Below, piece after piece: positions 33,906-44,245 of a stretch of 64,000 bases of DNA. The notes beneath the pieces are model-generated. The model ran no database searches. It had not been told where the DNA came from and was given only the letters and a program-made list of their open reading frames with translations. Position numbers and translations under genes: made by a program. Position 1 is the stretch's first letter, and the number at the start of each line of letters is the position of its first letter. Origin of the DNA: Polytrichum commune (taxonomy: Eukaryota; Streptophyta; Polytrichopsida; Polytrichales; Polytrichaceae); assembly GCA_950295325.1 (NCBI GenBank), contig OX485804.1:24242001-24306000 (forward strand). The letters are read 5' to 3'.

Positions 33906-35800
33906 GAGCGTCCCCACCAGGCTGGGTACCTGGCAGGTGAACGGCACTCCGGGTATATCGCTGCCGGGGCCGCCAAGTCCCAACGTCCATCAGTCACCGC
34001 TATCTGGTAAAAGGGTCCCGGGGCGGGCATTTCAGATGAGTTCGCTGGGTATTTTCGCCTCGGTTACCGAGCTTCCCACGCCAACGCACGCCATCGCCCA
34101 TATTTCCTTTATTTGGATTTATTCTAATATGTCAGCAAGGGGAGAAGATGTGGTTGCAACGGGTGGGAGGACAAAGAAGGGCAGGAACTTCTGCCCGGAG
34201 GAGGAAGAAGTATTTAATGTAGGGGTATTATGTCTAGATGTTAGATTTGAACACACCGTTTAATTATAAAATTCCCTAATATGGTGTATTATTATGATGT
34301 CTTACTATTGTTATAACTCACATAAGATTTTTTTTATCAACCCTATGTTCATTATAAAAAATTAGCTCACCCTATTTTGTGTTTAAGGATTGCCTATGTT
34401 CATTACAAAATTCATTTGACATGCAATGAGAACTAGCATGAACAAGCATCACCACAAATCAATAACAATGCAAACAATCATCACCACCATGAGAATCAAT
34501 GAACTATGAACTTGAATTACTAGCATGAACTACAACAATGTTTGTGTTTAGAAACACAAGTCTGTGCACTGCAATCACAAGCATACCAACAAATTTAGAA
34601 CTTTAGGGTCCAAGGTTTAGGGTGAACGAAGTTGGCTGCAATCTACTGCTGAGAAAACAGAGTCTAAACAACATTGTTGTTTTCCAAATTCAACACTTTA
34701 GTCTGTTGCACACAAGTGGAAGGAAGAACTTCAGAAACAAACTACACAACCTCAACATCAAGGACAATCAGGCAGGCAGGCAGGAGAAGCGCAAAAACAA
34801 GAAAGAGGAGGCACAAGACAAAGCACCCAGGAAGAACCTTCAAACCCTAACCCGTTGGCTACAAAAGTGCAGGTCACAGTAAATCTGCCATCCATTTGAC
34901 ATCCAACATCCCCTCGCCCATCCACAACAATTCATCCAAATCTACTGGGATTTAAGAATCCTATGGACCCCAGCTGGACTAGTTGGGGATCCCAACTGCA
35001 CTACCAGGGGTCTTTGTTTTTGACTTTCTACTTAATTTAATACACATTTTTACTTTTTAAATTGACATTTTTACATTTAGGGTCACACTTTTAAATACAC
35101 ACTTTTACATTTACTTTTAATACTTTTAAATTGAAAAGTAAAGTAAAAGCTTTTACAAGTAACTATATAATGAGGATTTTTTATTTATTAAAATATATCC
35201 AAAGTATTTAGTGCCTTACATTCTACTACCTTACATTCTATTAGTCTATAACCATTCATTTTAATGCAAAGATGGTTGAGCTTGAGATACATGAGGCAAA
35301 AAAACCTAGAATTGCACAAGTCTTTGCTCTTAACTTCATAGAATCTACAAAGATTTTAGAGTTAGTTTATGATTCAAATACAAAAGGTTGTAAAACTCCT
35401 GGACACACTCAGAAGTTGTATGATCGTTTGTGTGCTATTCCGTGTACAAAAACCCTAGAGTTGCATTATTTCCATAAATTGCCCCACATGAATTGGATTT
35501 GCTAATTATCTCGTATTAGTGTAGTGTTTTATTTCATTCCCAGGCGGGGCAATAAAATTCGTGCAGTGAAACCGGGCAAAAAATATATTCTCGGGCAAGG
35601 CATCAGGCAGGGCATCTAATCACGGGTAGGGCTTCAGGGCCTGCTTATCCCGGGCGGGGGTCGGCCTCGGAGCGGGTCTGCAAGCCGGTATGTACCGGGG
35701 CTAGTGGGCCTCAGGGGATGTGCCGGGCATCCCACACTGTGCCAGGGCTGCCACCGAGGCCATTATGCCCGGGGCGGTGCCCGGGCTAGTGGGGATGCTC
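33906..35800. mobile_element. Harbinger-like deletion derivative
   Basis: Ends are GAGCGTCCCCACCAGGCTGG and the inverse CCGGGCTAGTGGGGATGCTC. TTA is duplicated at 33903-33905 and 35801-35803. Both outer 200-300 bp are GC-rich and mirror one another only near the tips; the middle is AT-rich. A short Myb-like fragment remains at about 34131-34263. No DDE transposase frame was found, so the element looks like an internally deleted PIF/Harbinger copy. Confidence 0.8.
34131..34263 (+). pseudogene. Fragment resembling a Harbinger Myb-like protein N-terminus
   Basis: The frame from an ATG at 34131 reads MSARGEDVV, then GGRTKKGRNFCPEEEEVFNV. The basic run followed by an acidic helix resembles the start of the SANT/Myb-like ORF that partners PIF/Harbinger transposases (usual pattern KGRNW or KNFT followed by EEDE). 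It stops after 44 codons. The assignment rests on this short match and on the element termini, so it is tentative. Confidence 0.4.
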
Positions 35801-36553
35801 TTATAGCAACCTCCATATTCATGAGAAATAATAAACAATAAAACGGTAGAACCGTGAGGCTCTGTCCTTTATTATGAAAGACTATAATTGTAGTTGTCCA
35901 CTTTGCTCATGCCAATTCATGGCTATTCACTATACCAAACCTTTCTTGGATTTTGTGCACCTCCTTCTCAAATACAGGTCAAGGATTGAAGCTACTCATT
36001 TATCACCCAAAAATTTTAAAATAAATAATCAAGAACTACCGAAATAACTATAGTTAACTAGATTTCTTTCAATGCATTTTAGGGAGCACTTATATATATA
36101 TATATATAAACTATAGTTAACATCCACATTACATAAAGTGGACCAAAAATAACAAGAACAAGTAACGTCCAAGTGTGAACACAAAGTGGTTAGGAAATTT
36201 GCTCTTGAAACGAAGAAGTTGATGCATAGTCTTTGCCAATAAACAAATAATAGTATTCTCCTCAGATTCTGTTTCTCTTGGCAAGAAGAACAATTCCCTG
36301 CTTTTACTCCTCCAAAACAGATGCAACCCCTCTTATTTTTATCGGTTATACATACCTCACCCTTATCTAGGGTAGTACTATATTGCTAGGCGTCGTACAA
36401 GTGGCAGGTGCTTCTCCAAATGGTGTGGCCTAATGCATCATGCAGGTGTGAGATCCGGGCTTCGTCGACAGCATTCCGTGTTTCCTCCAAATCACCACCC
36501 TTCCCTTCCCTTCCCTTCCCTTGAATAAACACCCAGAGCCTTCTCGTTCACGG

Positions 36554-36641
36554 CTGGGGCGAACCAACCCATACACTGGTTCCTTGGAGGCAAGGGTTTA
36601 GGCATTCAACAAGGAACGAGTGTATGGGTTGGTTCGCCCAA
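36554..36641. repeat. Palindromic repeat P1, copy 1
   Basis: GGGCGAACCAACCCATACAC at 36557 is mirrored by GTGTATGGGTTGGTTCGCCC ending at about 36639. The inner arms include GGTTCCTTG and CAAGGAAC around a loop GGCAAGGGTTTAGGCATTC. A second copy in opposite orientation is at 38317-38404. Confidence 0.9.
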
Positions 36642-36839
36642 GTCTTTATTCGCAAACACCCACTTTACTCCGATCACTAACAGCCCACGTGATCATCATC
36701 ATGCTAGGACACACGAGGCCCCCACCAAATAAGTCACCACCACACATAAACTTGCACTTTGTGGATCATGTCAGTATCACATGACCCTAGTGAGTAGTTA
36801 AATAAACCTGGTCAATTATGAATGCTTTGACCTTAACCC

Positions 36840-37700
36840 CTAACTTTCCACATCTCAAATTTGTCCAAAAAATGTGCCCTCGATTTCACCGATTGTAACT
36901 GAAGATTTTTTGACAAATCCAACCGTATATATGTTCGTTGGTTAGAGGTGACTACTCACAATCCAAATTTTAAATGTTGTCATTCTATTATGTAGGAGAT
37001 TATAATAAGAATTTCAATAGCGGTCTTGAAGGGTAGCAATTTAGAAATTAAATTAAGGTTGGGTTTTTTATTGGGCCTCCATTCAAATCATCCCCAAATG
37101 ACATAATGTTACCCTCATTCAAAAGAGGGGCAATACACACCCTAAACTCCATAATATCAACCTTCATAATGTCACTCACTCTCTAATATCTCGAAACCCT
37201 AGGGAACGGATGTGTGTAGATCAAATCTCACTCCTTTTTGTCACATTTTTCTCCCTTATATCATGCTTTTTGTCATTAATGCAAACCACCAAAGAAGTCA
37301 ACCCACACCCTTGCATTACACCATGTGTCAATATGTGGATTGTCTTCTTCTACTTCTTCTTCTTCTTATGCCACTTGTTGAATGTTGGTGCATGCATATG
37401 CCACATCGCCCAGGAAGGCCAAGTGGAGTGGACCACACCACACCATTAAAATGTTGCACTTTGTGTAATTTCATAGTGTCACGTGCTACACTAATTCTAT
37501 AGTGTCACGCTTCCATGTTAACACTACAAAACTATGTAATATCACGTGCACTTTGCTGGCCACAGGTGTGATACTACGGAGTGTAGAGTGTACCTACTCA
37601 AATCATATCACAAATCTTGAAACCATTAATTTTTGGTTTTCGGGGAAGTTTTGCAATTTGAGGCAACGGTCCCACCACTACACACCTTTCACATAAATTT
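36840..37700 (+). repeat. Dispersed repeat R1, copy 1 (fullest)
   Basis: Blocks recur elsewhere. TTAGAGGTGACTACTCA to AGGAGATTATAATA (36945-37015) matches 51353-51418. AAACCCTAGGGA through CACTTTGTGTAATT (37194-37470) matches 55590-55770. GGGAAGTTTTGCAATTTGAGGC (37642-37664) matches 51563-51585. The other two copies each keep a different part, so this copy defines the family. No terminal repeats or coding domain were found. Confidence 0.7.
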
Positions 37701-38316
37701 ACACCCACCGACACATGTCCAAGTGAAGATTCCAACAATAGATGTTTCGGACATGTTGCGTTTGAGTGTGAAATCAATAAGGAATCATTTGCACATAGGG
37801 ATCAACAACCCAAAAAAACACATCTGTAGGATATATTCCCCCTAAATCACGGAGATGAGAAATGTTAGGTTTTGATTTGTGGACTAGTTCCAGTGTAAAC
37901 CAATTGAGAGCACACTCTCATGTTGTGATTCATCCAAAAATATCCAACTTTGTTGGATCAAAAGTATCCACGTAGCAGAACATAACATGGGCGAACTACT
38001 CACAACCGTATTATGGTCACGTAGGACATTAGCGACTTTGGCGGTTTCTTCCACATGAGTTTCCATGCCCATTCAGCACCTTCATTTGTAACCAGCCAAG
38101 TACACGGAGCCACATGCACATCAAGGGAGGAGAGGCCATCATGGTACCGACACAGCCACGCGCGTGTTTCAGTCAAATTAGGTCATTATTCTCTTTTCAA
38201 GGTTCGAGGTTGCTGCATGCAACACTTGTAACTAAGAGTGTTGTTTAGGGACTCTACAAAGTTCACAATTCACTTGGTGGTGAAATGTGGTTGTCAATAC
38301 CCCATCACAACACGAT
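37701..38316. other. Unassigned intergenic DNA
   Basis: Nothing recognisable apart from short open frames without motifs. Confidence 0.4.
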
Positions 38317-38404
38317 TTGGGCGAACCAACCCATACACTTGTTCCTTGTTGGACGCCTAAACCCTTGCTTCCAAGGAACTAGTGTACAGGTTGGTTCGCC
38401 CCAG
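38317..38404. repeat. Palindromic repeat P1, copy 2 (inverted relative to copy 1)
   Basis: TTGGGCGAACCAACCCATAC and its mirror GTACAGGTTGGTTCGCCCCA enclose GTTCCTTGTTGGACGCCTAA and ACCCTTGCTTCCAAGGAAC. The loop is the reverse complement of copy 1 at 36554-36641, so the two elements stand in opposite orientations 1.7 kb apart. Confidence 0.9.
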
Positions 38405-39985
38405 CCCATCACAGCACAACACCCACGTTACCTTCGAGTCCTACCAACAAAAGGTTGTGGTGGTTTGAAGAATATCCACGACACTTTTCACACATGATAT
38501 TGTGGTTTATCAGCCGATGATACCAAATAAGTTATGTTATGTTCTTTGATGTGCATACTATCTTATTTATGTTATTTGGGTAAGAAATAACGCTACCAGT
38601 GCAAAGTTATAGGACCATGTCGCTCATAATTGCAAACCATAGTAATAGGTGTGAAGGATGTAGCACCTAAGTACCACGTAATGCCAAGGGCAAAATTATA
38701 ATGGGCAAGTTGTTATGGATTACAAGACACGTGAATCAATAGCAATGTGTTTTTTGGATTTGCCGAACCACAAATTGGAGTGTAAGGTACGTGGGTGTTA
38801 TTTGGATTTTTCCTTCATGTCTTCCAACTTCTATTTACTAGATTTTCACAATGAAACTTGAGTTGCATTAGCAAATAAATGGTGAAGCATCGACAAAAAT
38901 CAGTTTGGAAATTATACATCTCCTAATTAAGTTATGAGTATTGGAAGTGCGTGTTTATTTGATTCCTTAATTGAATACGCAGGTCTCCCTAATTGTGCTC
39001 ATTATTGAGTGTAGGGTAGTTAATAAAAATGTGAAGTCGTAATTAAACTAGTAGGACATGTCCTATCTTGGCATGTTTCACCCATCTTTATGAAATCATA
39101 TAGTAGATGTCTCAATGTCTAGGGCCATCTCCACATCAACATGACCTATTGCACTCAATGTATAAATCAATTGTTTGTAAAAGTTTTTTTGATTCTTATA
39201 AATATTTTCTCTCATCCCTGCCTTCTCATCTATTTCTCCTAATTGTAGCCCATGCACACGACTTATGAATATGGTAAGAGTTAAATAAAAATATGATATG
39301 TGCGTTAATTATGGGATATAGCGTGGGTCGATGTATAGTGTGATTTTCCATGGGCAGCCTATAGTTTAACCCACAATATACACCATCTAGCATGAAAACA
39401 ACATGCAACCCTAGCATTATTTGCAATGAAATAGAAATATTGTAACCTACAATTTAATGTGGATCTACGATATTAACGCTATAAGTACGTAAAGATAAGT
39501 TTGCACCCACAACTTATCCCTAATTTTTGTGTGTAGAAATAAGCTCAATGTTATGGCCGACAATATTTATCATAAAATTTTATTTTATTCTAGATAAAAT
39601 AGAAAAGATCAAACCAAAATTAAAAAATTAAAAATATATACCACATAAGACACGCATATTGATATTGTACACTAATATGTGCAATCATGTTGCCTTCACA
39701 AACAAGTTACCTCTTTATCCATTAACTTATTTTGGGTCGAAACCATGTCGCCACAACTTAATTAATGTTGTTTTATCATATGTATAGAAACCACAATATT
39801 GTGTAATAAATAATCAAAATAGTGTGGAATGTTGATAAATTGCGATGGGGAACATAAGTGCCAATATTAGTGTACATAAGAAACATACCATACATGGTAC
39901 ATTCTTGAAGGGCACGTTATGATACCTACTGTGTAGACAATTTCGATGTAAGCTTCAACTCACTCAATTTTCCATAGCTATGTAC
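38405..39985. other. Unassigned intergenic DNA
   Basis: Contains a relic of the short foldback family near 38540-38580 (CTTTGATGTGCATACTATC). Otherwise AT-rich, with no coding sequence. In particular no reverse-transcriptase motif was seen upstream of the element that begins at 39986. Confidence 0.45.
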
Positions 39986-41761
39986 ACAAATTAAGTTGGA
40001 GCATTTTTTATTTATCCTTCTCAATGTGCATGTTTAGAGATCCTAGGACAGAGTGGAAATAAGAGAAGTTCAAGATTCTCAAAATTCTTAGAGAAGCCGA
40101 CAAAGTTCCAGAAAGCTACTAATGGTGGCGATATATGTACCCACAAACAAAATAGACATTTTAACAACATCTTAAAATCAAACTTTGATGAAGCACAACT
40201 AAGAGACACAAGACACATCCCCCCTCCACAAATCATACCCCTATGTCACATCAATATTAATGAATGTAACCCCGATAGTGACATCGCATGCACACAACCC
40301 ACCATCCAAAGTCAACATGGTGCATCACATATTTATGACGATGATGGGCGCCACATAATTACCATCCCGGAGCAAAGGTTACAATGGTTATGGGAACAAT
40401 ATCAAAACGCACTCCATCAATCACATAACTTAGAACCCCCCACACAATCCTTTGAAAAGGAAGTAGTATGGTTGTACCAACGGTACAAATATAGAATGCC
40501 CAAAAACGACCCCCTTAAACTCTCCCAATACACACTACCAAATGCCATCCTTGAACACATCATTGACTCATTCCAAATCACACATTCACACTTCTCATCC
40601 CTAGTAACATGTCCCACCTCACTAAAACAATTCTCCTCTCCATTCCTTAGAGATAAAGTCTTTGGGTCAATAGGGACAACATTCCAACATAAATGGACAG
40701 GGAATGGGTATGCCCATCCTCATACCGAAAAAGACGCCCAACAAGCCCTCCATTGGGCACGACTTGCAGCTAAAAATGACCCAGACACAATAACAATACT
40801 CATAACAACCGACCCCGATTGGTACCACAACCTACATCCCCATAATGGTCCTTTTTCGGACTCGCACGTCATCACACACTTTAAAGCAGATACCATTACA
40901 TACGACGAGCCCACAATGCCACTAGAATTAAGAATCGAACCCCGAATAGAAAGTCGTGGCATCCAAGTATTGTGCATACACCACAAAACTTCACCCCCTG
41001 GACCAAGAGAATATGCACATCAAATGAACATCATTGGCACCTCACTACAAATACCCACCATATTTACCATCACCGTACCACCAACACCACCGAACATTCC
41101 AGTAAACCGAAGTAAGAAATGGTCCCAACTCATATACCCCCCCCCCTCCCCACCTTTGCCTAAAACTACTAATATCCCACTAATTACCAACCAAAACATA
41201 TGTCTACCCCTCAAATATCAACCGCAATTTTGTTACTATACAGATGGATCATTTATACCCCCCAAAGCAATAACCCAAGAACATTGGAGGAGAGAAAAAG
41301 CAGGATATGGTATATATAACCCTTTCAAAAATCTTAAAATTGCAGAAAGACTACCATGACTCCAAAATATTCTAAGAGCAGAACTCATGGCTATACACCA
41401 CACCCTCCGCCTCCTTACTACCACATATCATAATGAACCCGCACATATTTTTACGGATTGTCTCAACGTTTTATACCTCATAAACACACAAACAAAACAT
41501 CCAACCTTACATAACAGCCACCCAGACAAGAAAATACTTGAATCTATAGTAAAAATGTTGCAAGCCCGCACACAAACCACCACACTTCATAAAGTCAAAG
41601 CCCACACGAACATAAGTGGCAATGAACAAGCTGATAAACTAGCTAAAATGGGATGTACACTAGTACACAGAGATGCCCTAGCAACACATGAACATGCCCA
41701 CCCCACTCCATATTATCTCCAAAAAAAATTGGTGACACTCAATGCAAGACACACCAGATAA
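39986..41761 (+). pseudogene. Conserved N-terminal domain plus RNase H, one TGA
   Basis: The open frame follows a TAA at about 39983 and contains no ATG for at least 480 bases, so the start is unknown or lies in a lost 5' part. The region RDKVFGSIGTTFQHKWTGNG, followed by AHPHTEKDAQQALHWARLAA and TITILITTDPDWY (about 40648-40830), is conserved in copy A. From memory it resembles a domain in LINE-like proteins of algae and dinoflagellates that may descend from a DNA methylase fold. RNase H follows, with the four acidic residues in YYTDGSF (41235), RAELMAI (41376), IFTDCLNVL (41449) and GNEQADKLAK (41621), plus KVKAHT. RNase H would remove RNA from hybrids. TGA at 41357 interrupts the RNase H frame. 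Confidence 0.8.
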
Positions 41762-42698
41762 AGGCCCCATCCGACACATCGGAAAATACATCCTTAAATA
41801 TGACAAAAAGCACAACCTAACAATTATGGCATCCCAAACACACCGATTACACAAATGGCTTGACAACAAAGACATAGACAAACCACTATCAAATGACTTT
41901 TGGAACAACCCGGCCATTACAGATAAACAAAAAACATGCCTAGTAAAATTCAGAACTGGACAATATATGGGACACGCCAAGAAACAATTATTCTTTGGTA
42001 GAACCGCATACCCATCCCACACATGCCCAATTTGTAACACACTAGAAGCAAATACATGGTTACATGTACTTCTTAAATGCAAACAACAACATATCCACGC
42101 ACTAATCACAAATAGACATAACAAAGCCATTTGGGAAATCCGTAAACTTCTCATCTCAAATAAACGTACCAGACATTATATACTTATGAATGCAGGAATA
42201 TACAACGACTCCCCACAAGAAAACACCGTACCCACATGGTTACTACCATGCACATGCGACACCCAAAGATGTCATTGCAATGCTCGACTAAAACCCGACC
42301 TATTATGTGTCATCGGTCATCCATACAATTCGCCGCCACCAGAAGCACCCACACAAGAAGTCACTATACAATACATAGAATTCACATACTGTAATGACAG
42401 GTTCTCTGCCGAAACACTAGAAAGAAAAACCACGAAATATCAACCACTTATTGACAACCTCACTACAAGAGGATGGAAGGTAGCCCCACTCATAGTACTA
42501 GCATCAGGAGCCAGAGCCACAACTCACATCCCCTCAATGAAGGCATTAGAAACACAACTAAAACTACCTACATCACAAATTAGGCACACATTTCAACAAA
42601 TCAACATAATCGCCATACAATATGCACCCTCAATACTAATCCACAAAAGACGGATAGAGAATAAGCAACCCATCAATAATTTACAAAACCATACTTAA
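41742..42698 (+). CDS. CCHC zinc finger and R2-like restriction-like endonuclease
   Basis: 318 codons, overlapping the RNase H frame by 20 bases in a different (+1) frame. A helical region (RLHKWLDNKDIDKPLSNDFW) comes first. The zinc finger CPIC...H....C uses C95, C98, H108 and C113 (C-x2-C-x9-H-x4-C). NRHNKAIWEI follows, then a cysteine cluster PCTCDTQRCHC (170-179). The nuclease shows ARLKPDLLCVIG (P185, D186) and IQYIEFTYCND (E213), with lysines in LERKTTKYQPL, matching the PD...(D/E)xK layout of endonucleases that nick the target for R2-type elements. The C-terminus is helical (RHTFQQINIIAIQYA). Catalytic residues appear intact. The overlap could be programmed frameshifting, reinitiation at ATG 41742, or a single-base mutation. 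Confidence 0.78.
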   Translation: MQDTPDKGPIRHIGKYILKYDKKHNLTIMASQTHRLHKWLDNKDIDKPLSNDFWNNPAITDKQKTCLVKFRTGQYMGHAKKQLFFGRTAYPSHTCPICNTLEANTWLHVLLKCKQQHIHALITNRHNKAIWEIRKLLISNKRTRHYILMNAGIYNDSPQENTVPTWLLPCTCDTQRCHCNARLKPDLLCVIGHPYNSPPPEAPTQEVTIQYIEFTYCNDRFSAETLERKTTKYQPLIDNLTTRGWKVAPLIVLASGARATTHIPSMKALETQLKLPTSQIRHTFQQINIIAIQYAPSILIHKRRIENKQPINNLQNHT

Positions 42699-42930
42699 AT
42701 CCTAAAGGACTCAACATATTCACCCCCAACGCCCATCCCACCGGTTAAACCGGTAAAAAATCACTAGTTACTAACATAGTGTCTACTCCCTGAAAAGGGT
42801 GAAGTAGTATTACACCCAACGTCATTACCCTGGGGTATGGCTTAGGATGTCTTACGAACATACACTCTATTCACTCTGGCCCCTAAAAGGGCCCGGAGTT
42901 CTTCTTCTTCTTGGTGGCAATAACTTTTAT
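42699..42930 (+). other. Hairpin-rich 3' tail of copy B
   Basis: After the stop come ACCGGTTAAACCGGT (about 42739), CTCCCTGAAAAGGGTGAAG, and a strong hairpin CTCTGGCCCC-TAAAA-GGGCCCGGAG at 42874-42898, ending in TTCTTCTTCTTCTT. A terminal stem followed by a short repeat fits a LINE-type 3' end recognised by a reverse transcriptase. Function is inferred from position and structure. Confidence 0.6.
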
Positions 42931-42948
42931 AAGACATTTATAAGACAC

Positions 42949-44240
42949 CCTCAATATTACGACACATTTTTGCGCGACCAACCTTTTTAGTTCAAAACTC
43001 CCTCTTTTATACGACTATGACATTCGATAATACGACATTTAGCATCTCCGTCTTGTCATATTAAAGAGGTAACTAATGCGAAAAAAAATAAAAAAATCAT
43101 CTATGTAATGTACATTTAAAATACATTCATTTTTGCTTGGGAGCTACTTGGGAACTTTACTTATCATTAGGAATTTAATGATAATTAGGGTTACTAGTGT
43201 AGAGTGGCCATGGTTAGGGTTAGAGTGGCCTCTTGCCTAGCATGTTGTCTTGTACATAGGTGATATAGTATCATCAATATCTTTGTGCACTCTCTTGCTT
43301 TATGCTATCTTTGTCATCTTTGTATACATGACTTTGGTATTCCTTCCTACCAATGTCAAAAGGGTAGTTCAACCTTTGGATCAAGGTATAATAGCATCAT
43401 TCAAAATTCAATACAAGGAGAAACTTTTGCAGTGGGTTTTATCACAGTATGATGATGCTACATTGAAGGACTTAAGGAAGGTGGTGCCCAACATTAGAAA
43501 GGCTATCATGTGGAATTATGAAGTATGGAATGAGTTGGATGCATAAATAGTCATGAATTGTACCTGCAACATGGAATGTTGATTTTGCCCTAGTTGATGA
43601 AAGGGAGAGGAATAGGATGCAAGGAGAATGAGATGAACTTGGTGCTCTGATTTCAGAGTTGCGATTGGGTGACGATGAGATGTCAATCGAGACTTACATT
43701 CAGATGGAAGGGGAAGAGATTACTAAGCTAGAATTGAGCACTGATGAGTTGGTGGATGCTGCTTTGGGAATCAATTATGCACAAAGCTTTGATTTTAATG
43801 TTGATCTACATTCAATAGATGGTGCTCCACCTACAATAAAGCTTAGTGATGCTAAATGTCATGCATTATTGTTGTCTAATTTCTTATTAGACAACTCTTT
43901 ACATTTTGGTGTTAATGAAATTATTACTTTTCAAAAGTTAGTAGGGAATTTAGATAAGACGATAGTTGCTAACTTGTGTAGGCAACACCAGAGATCTTTG
44001 AACTCCTATTTCAAGAGTTCTTGAGAATATGTTTATTTGTTTGAAGTTGTAAATTATTATTTCATACAATTTATATTGCTTAAACTTGTTGTATATATTT
44101 TTAAGCTCATATTGCTTATGCTTTTGTATTCCCTCGATAGTACGACAATTTCACGCCAATTGTCATATTAACGACAAGTCGACACCTCGATAATACGACA
44201 TTTTTTGTGTTTTCCAAGCATGTCATACTAAAGAGGGAGA
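42949..44240 (+). mobile_element. Internally deleted Tigger/pogo element
   Basis: The left edge has CCCTCAATATTACGACA (42949) and CTCCCTCTTTTATACGAC (42999). The right edge has CCCTCGATAGTACGACA (about 44132), CCTCGATAATACGACA (44183) and TGTCATACTAAAGAGGGAG ending at about 44239. Each end therefore contains several copies of one terminal motif in both orientations. The target TA could not be placed with certainty. Only the C-terminal third of a transposase remains. Confidence 0.7.
43334..44024 (+). pseudogene. Tigger/pogo transposase C-terminal fragment
   Basis: LPTNVKRVVQPLDQGIIASF and IQYKEKLLQW correspond to the third catalytic Asp block of DDE_1 transposases (LPPNTTSRFQPMDAGIIASF in the element at 16094-17677). 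The frame then shifts, continuing as PATWNVDFALVDERERNRMQ and, from 43659, through an acidic region (YIQMEGEEITKLELSTDELV) to QRSLNSYF at the end. The first two Asp residues and the DNA-binding domain are missing. The terminal QxxLxxYF fits a PCNA-interacting box. Confidence 0.85.
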
Positions 44241-44245
44241 ACAAT

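Larger units (their letters stand above)
39986..42930 (+). mobile_element. RNase H / zinc-finger / restriction-like endonuclease element, copy B (no reverse transcriptase)
   Basis: A coding unit of about 2.7 kb and a hairpin-rich 3' tail. Domain order: a conserved N-terminal region, RNase H, a CCHC finger and a PD-(D/E)XK endonuclease. Finger and nuclease in that order are the C-terminal signature of R2/NeSL-type LINEs, yet no polymerase motif (YADD-like or an upstream finger/palm block) was found between 38.4 and 43.2 kb. Copy A at 1850-14940 shows the same compact architecture. Damage is light: one TGA and one frame change. The 5' end and target duplication are not resolved. An element of the Tigger family abuts its 3' side. 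Confidence 0.8.

Noticed and set aside
37210-37502. Hydrophobic plus-strand frames that could be small membrane proteins
   Set aside because: They lie wholly inside dispersed repeat R1, and the frames are not kept in copy 3.
40417-40617. Minus-strand frames over the RNase H element (40417-41424, 41678-42154)
   Set aside because: They overlap plus-strand frames that carry recognisable domains and are conserved with copy A; the minus frames have no motif.
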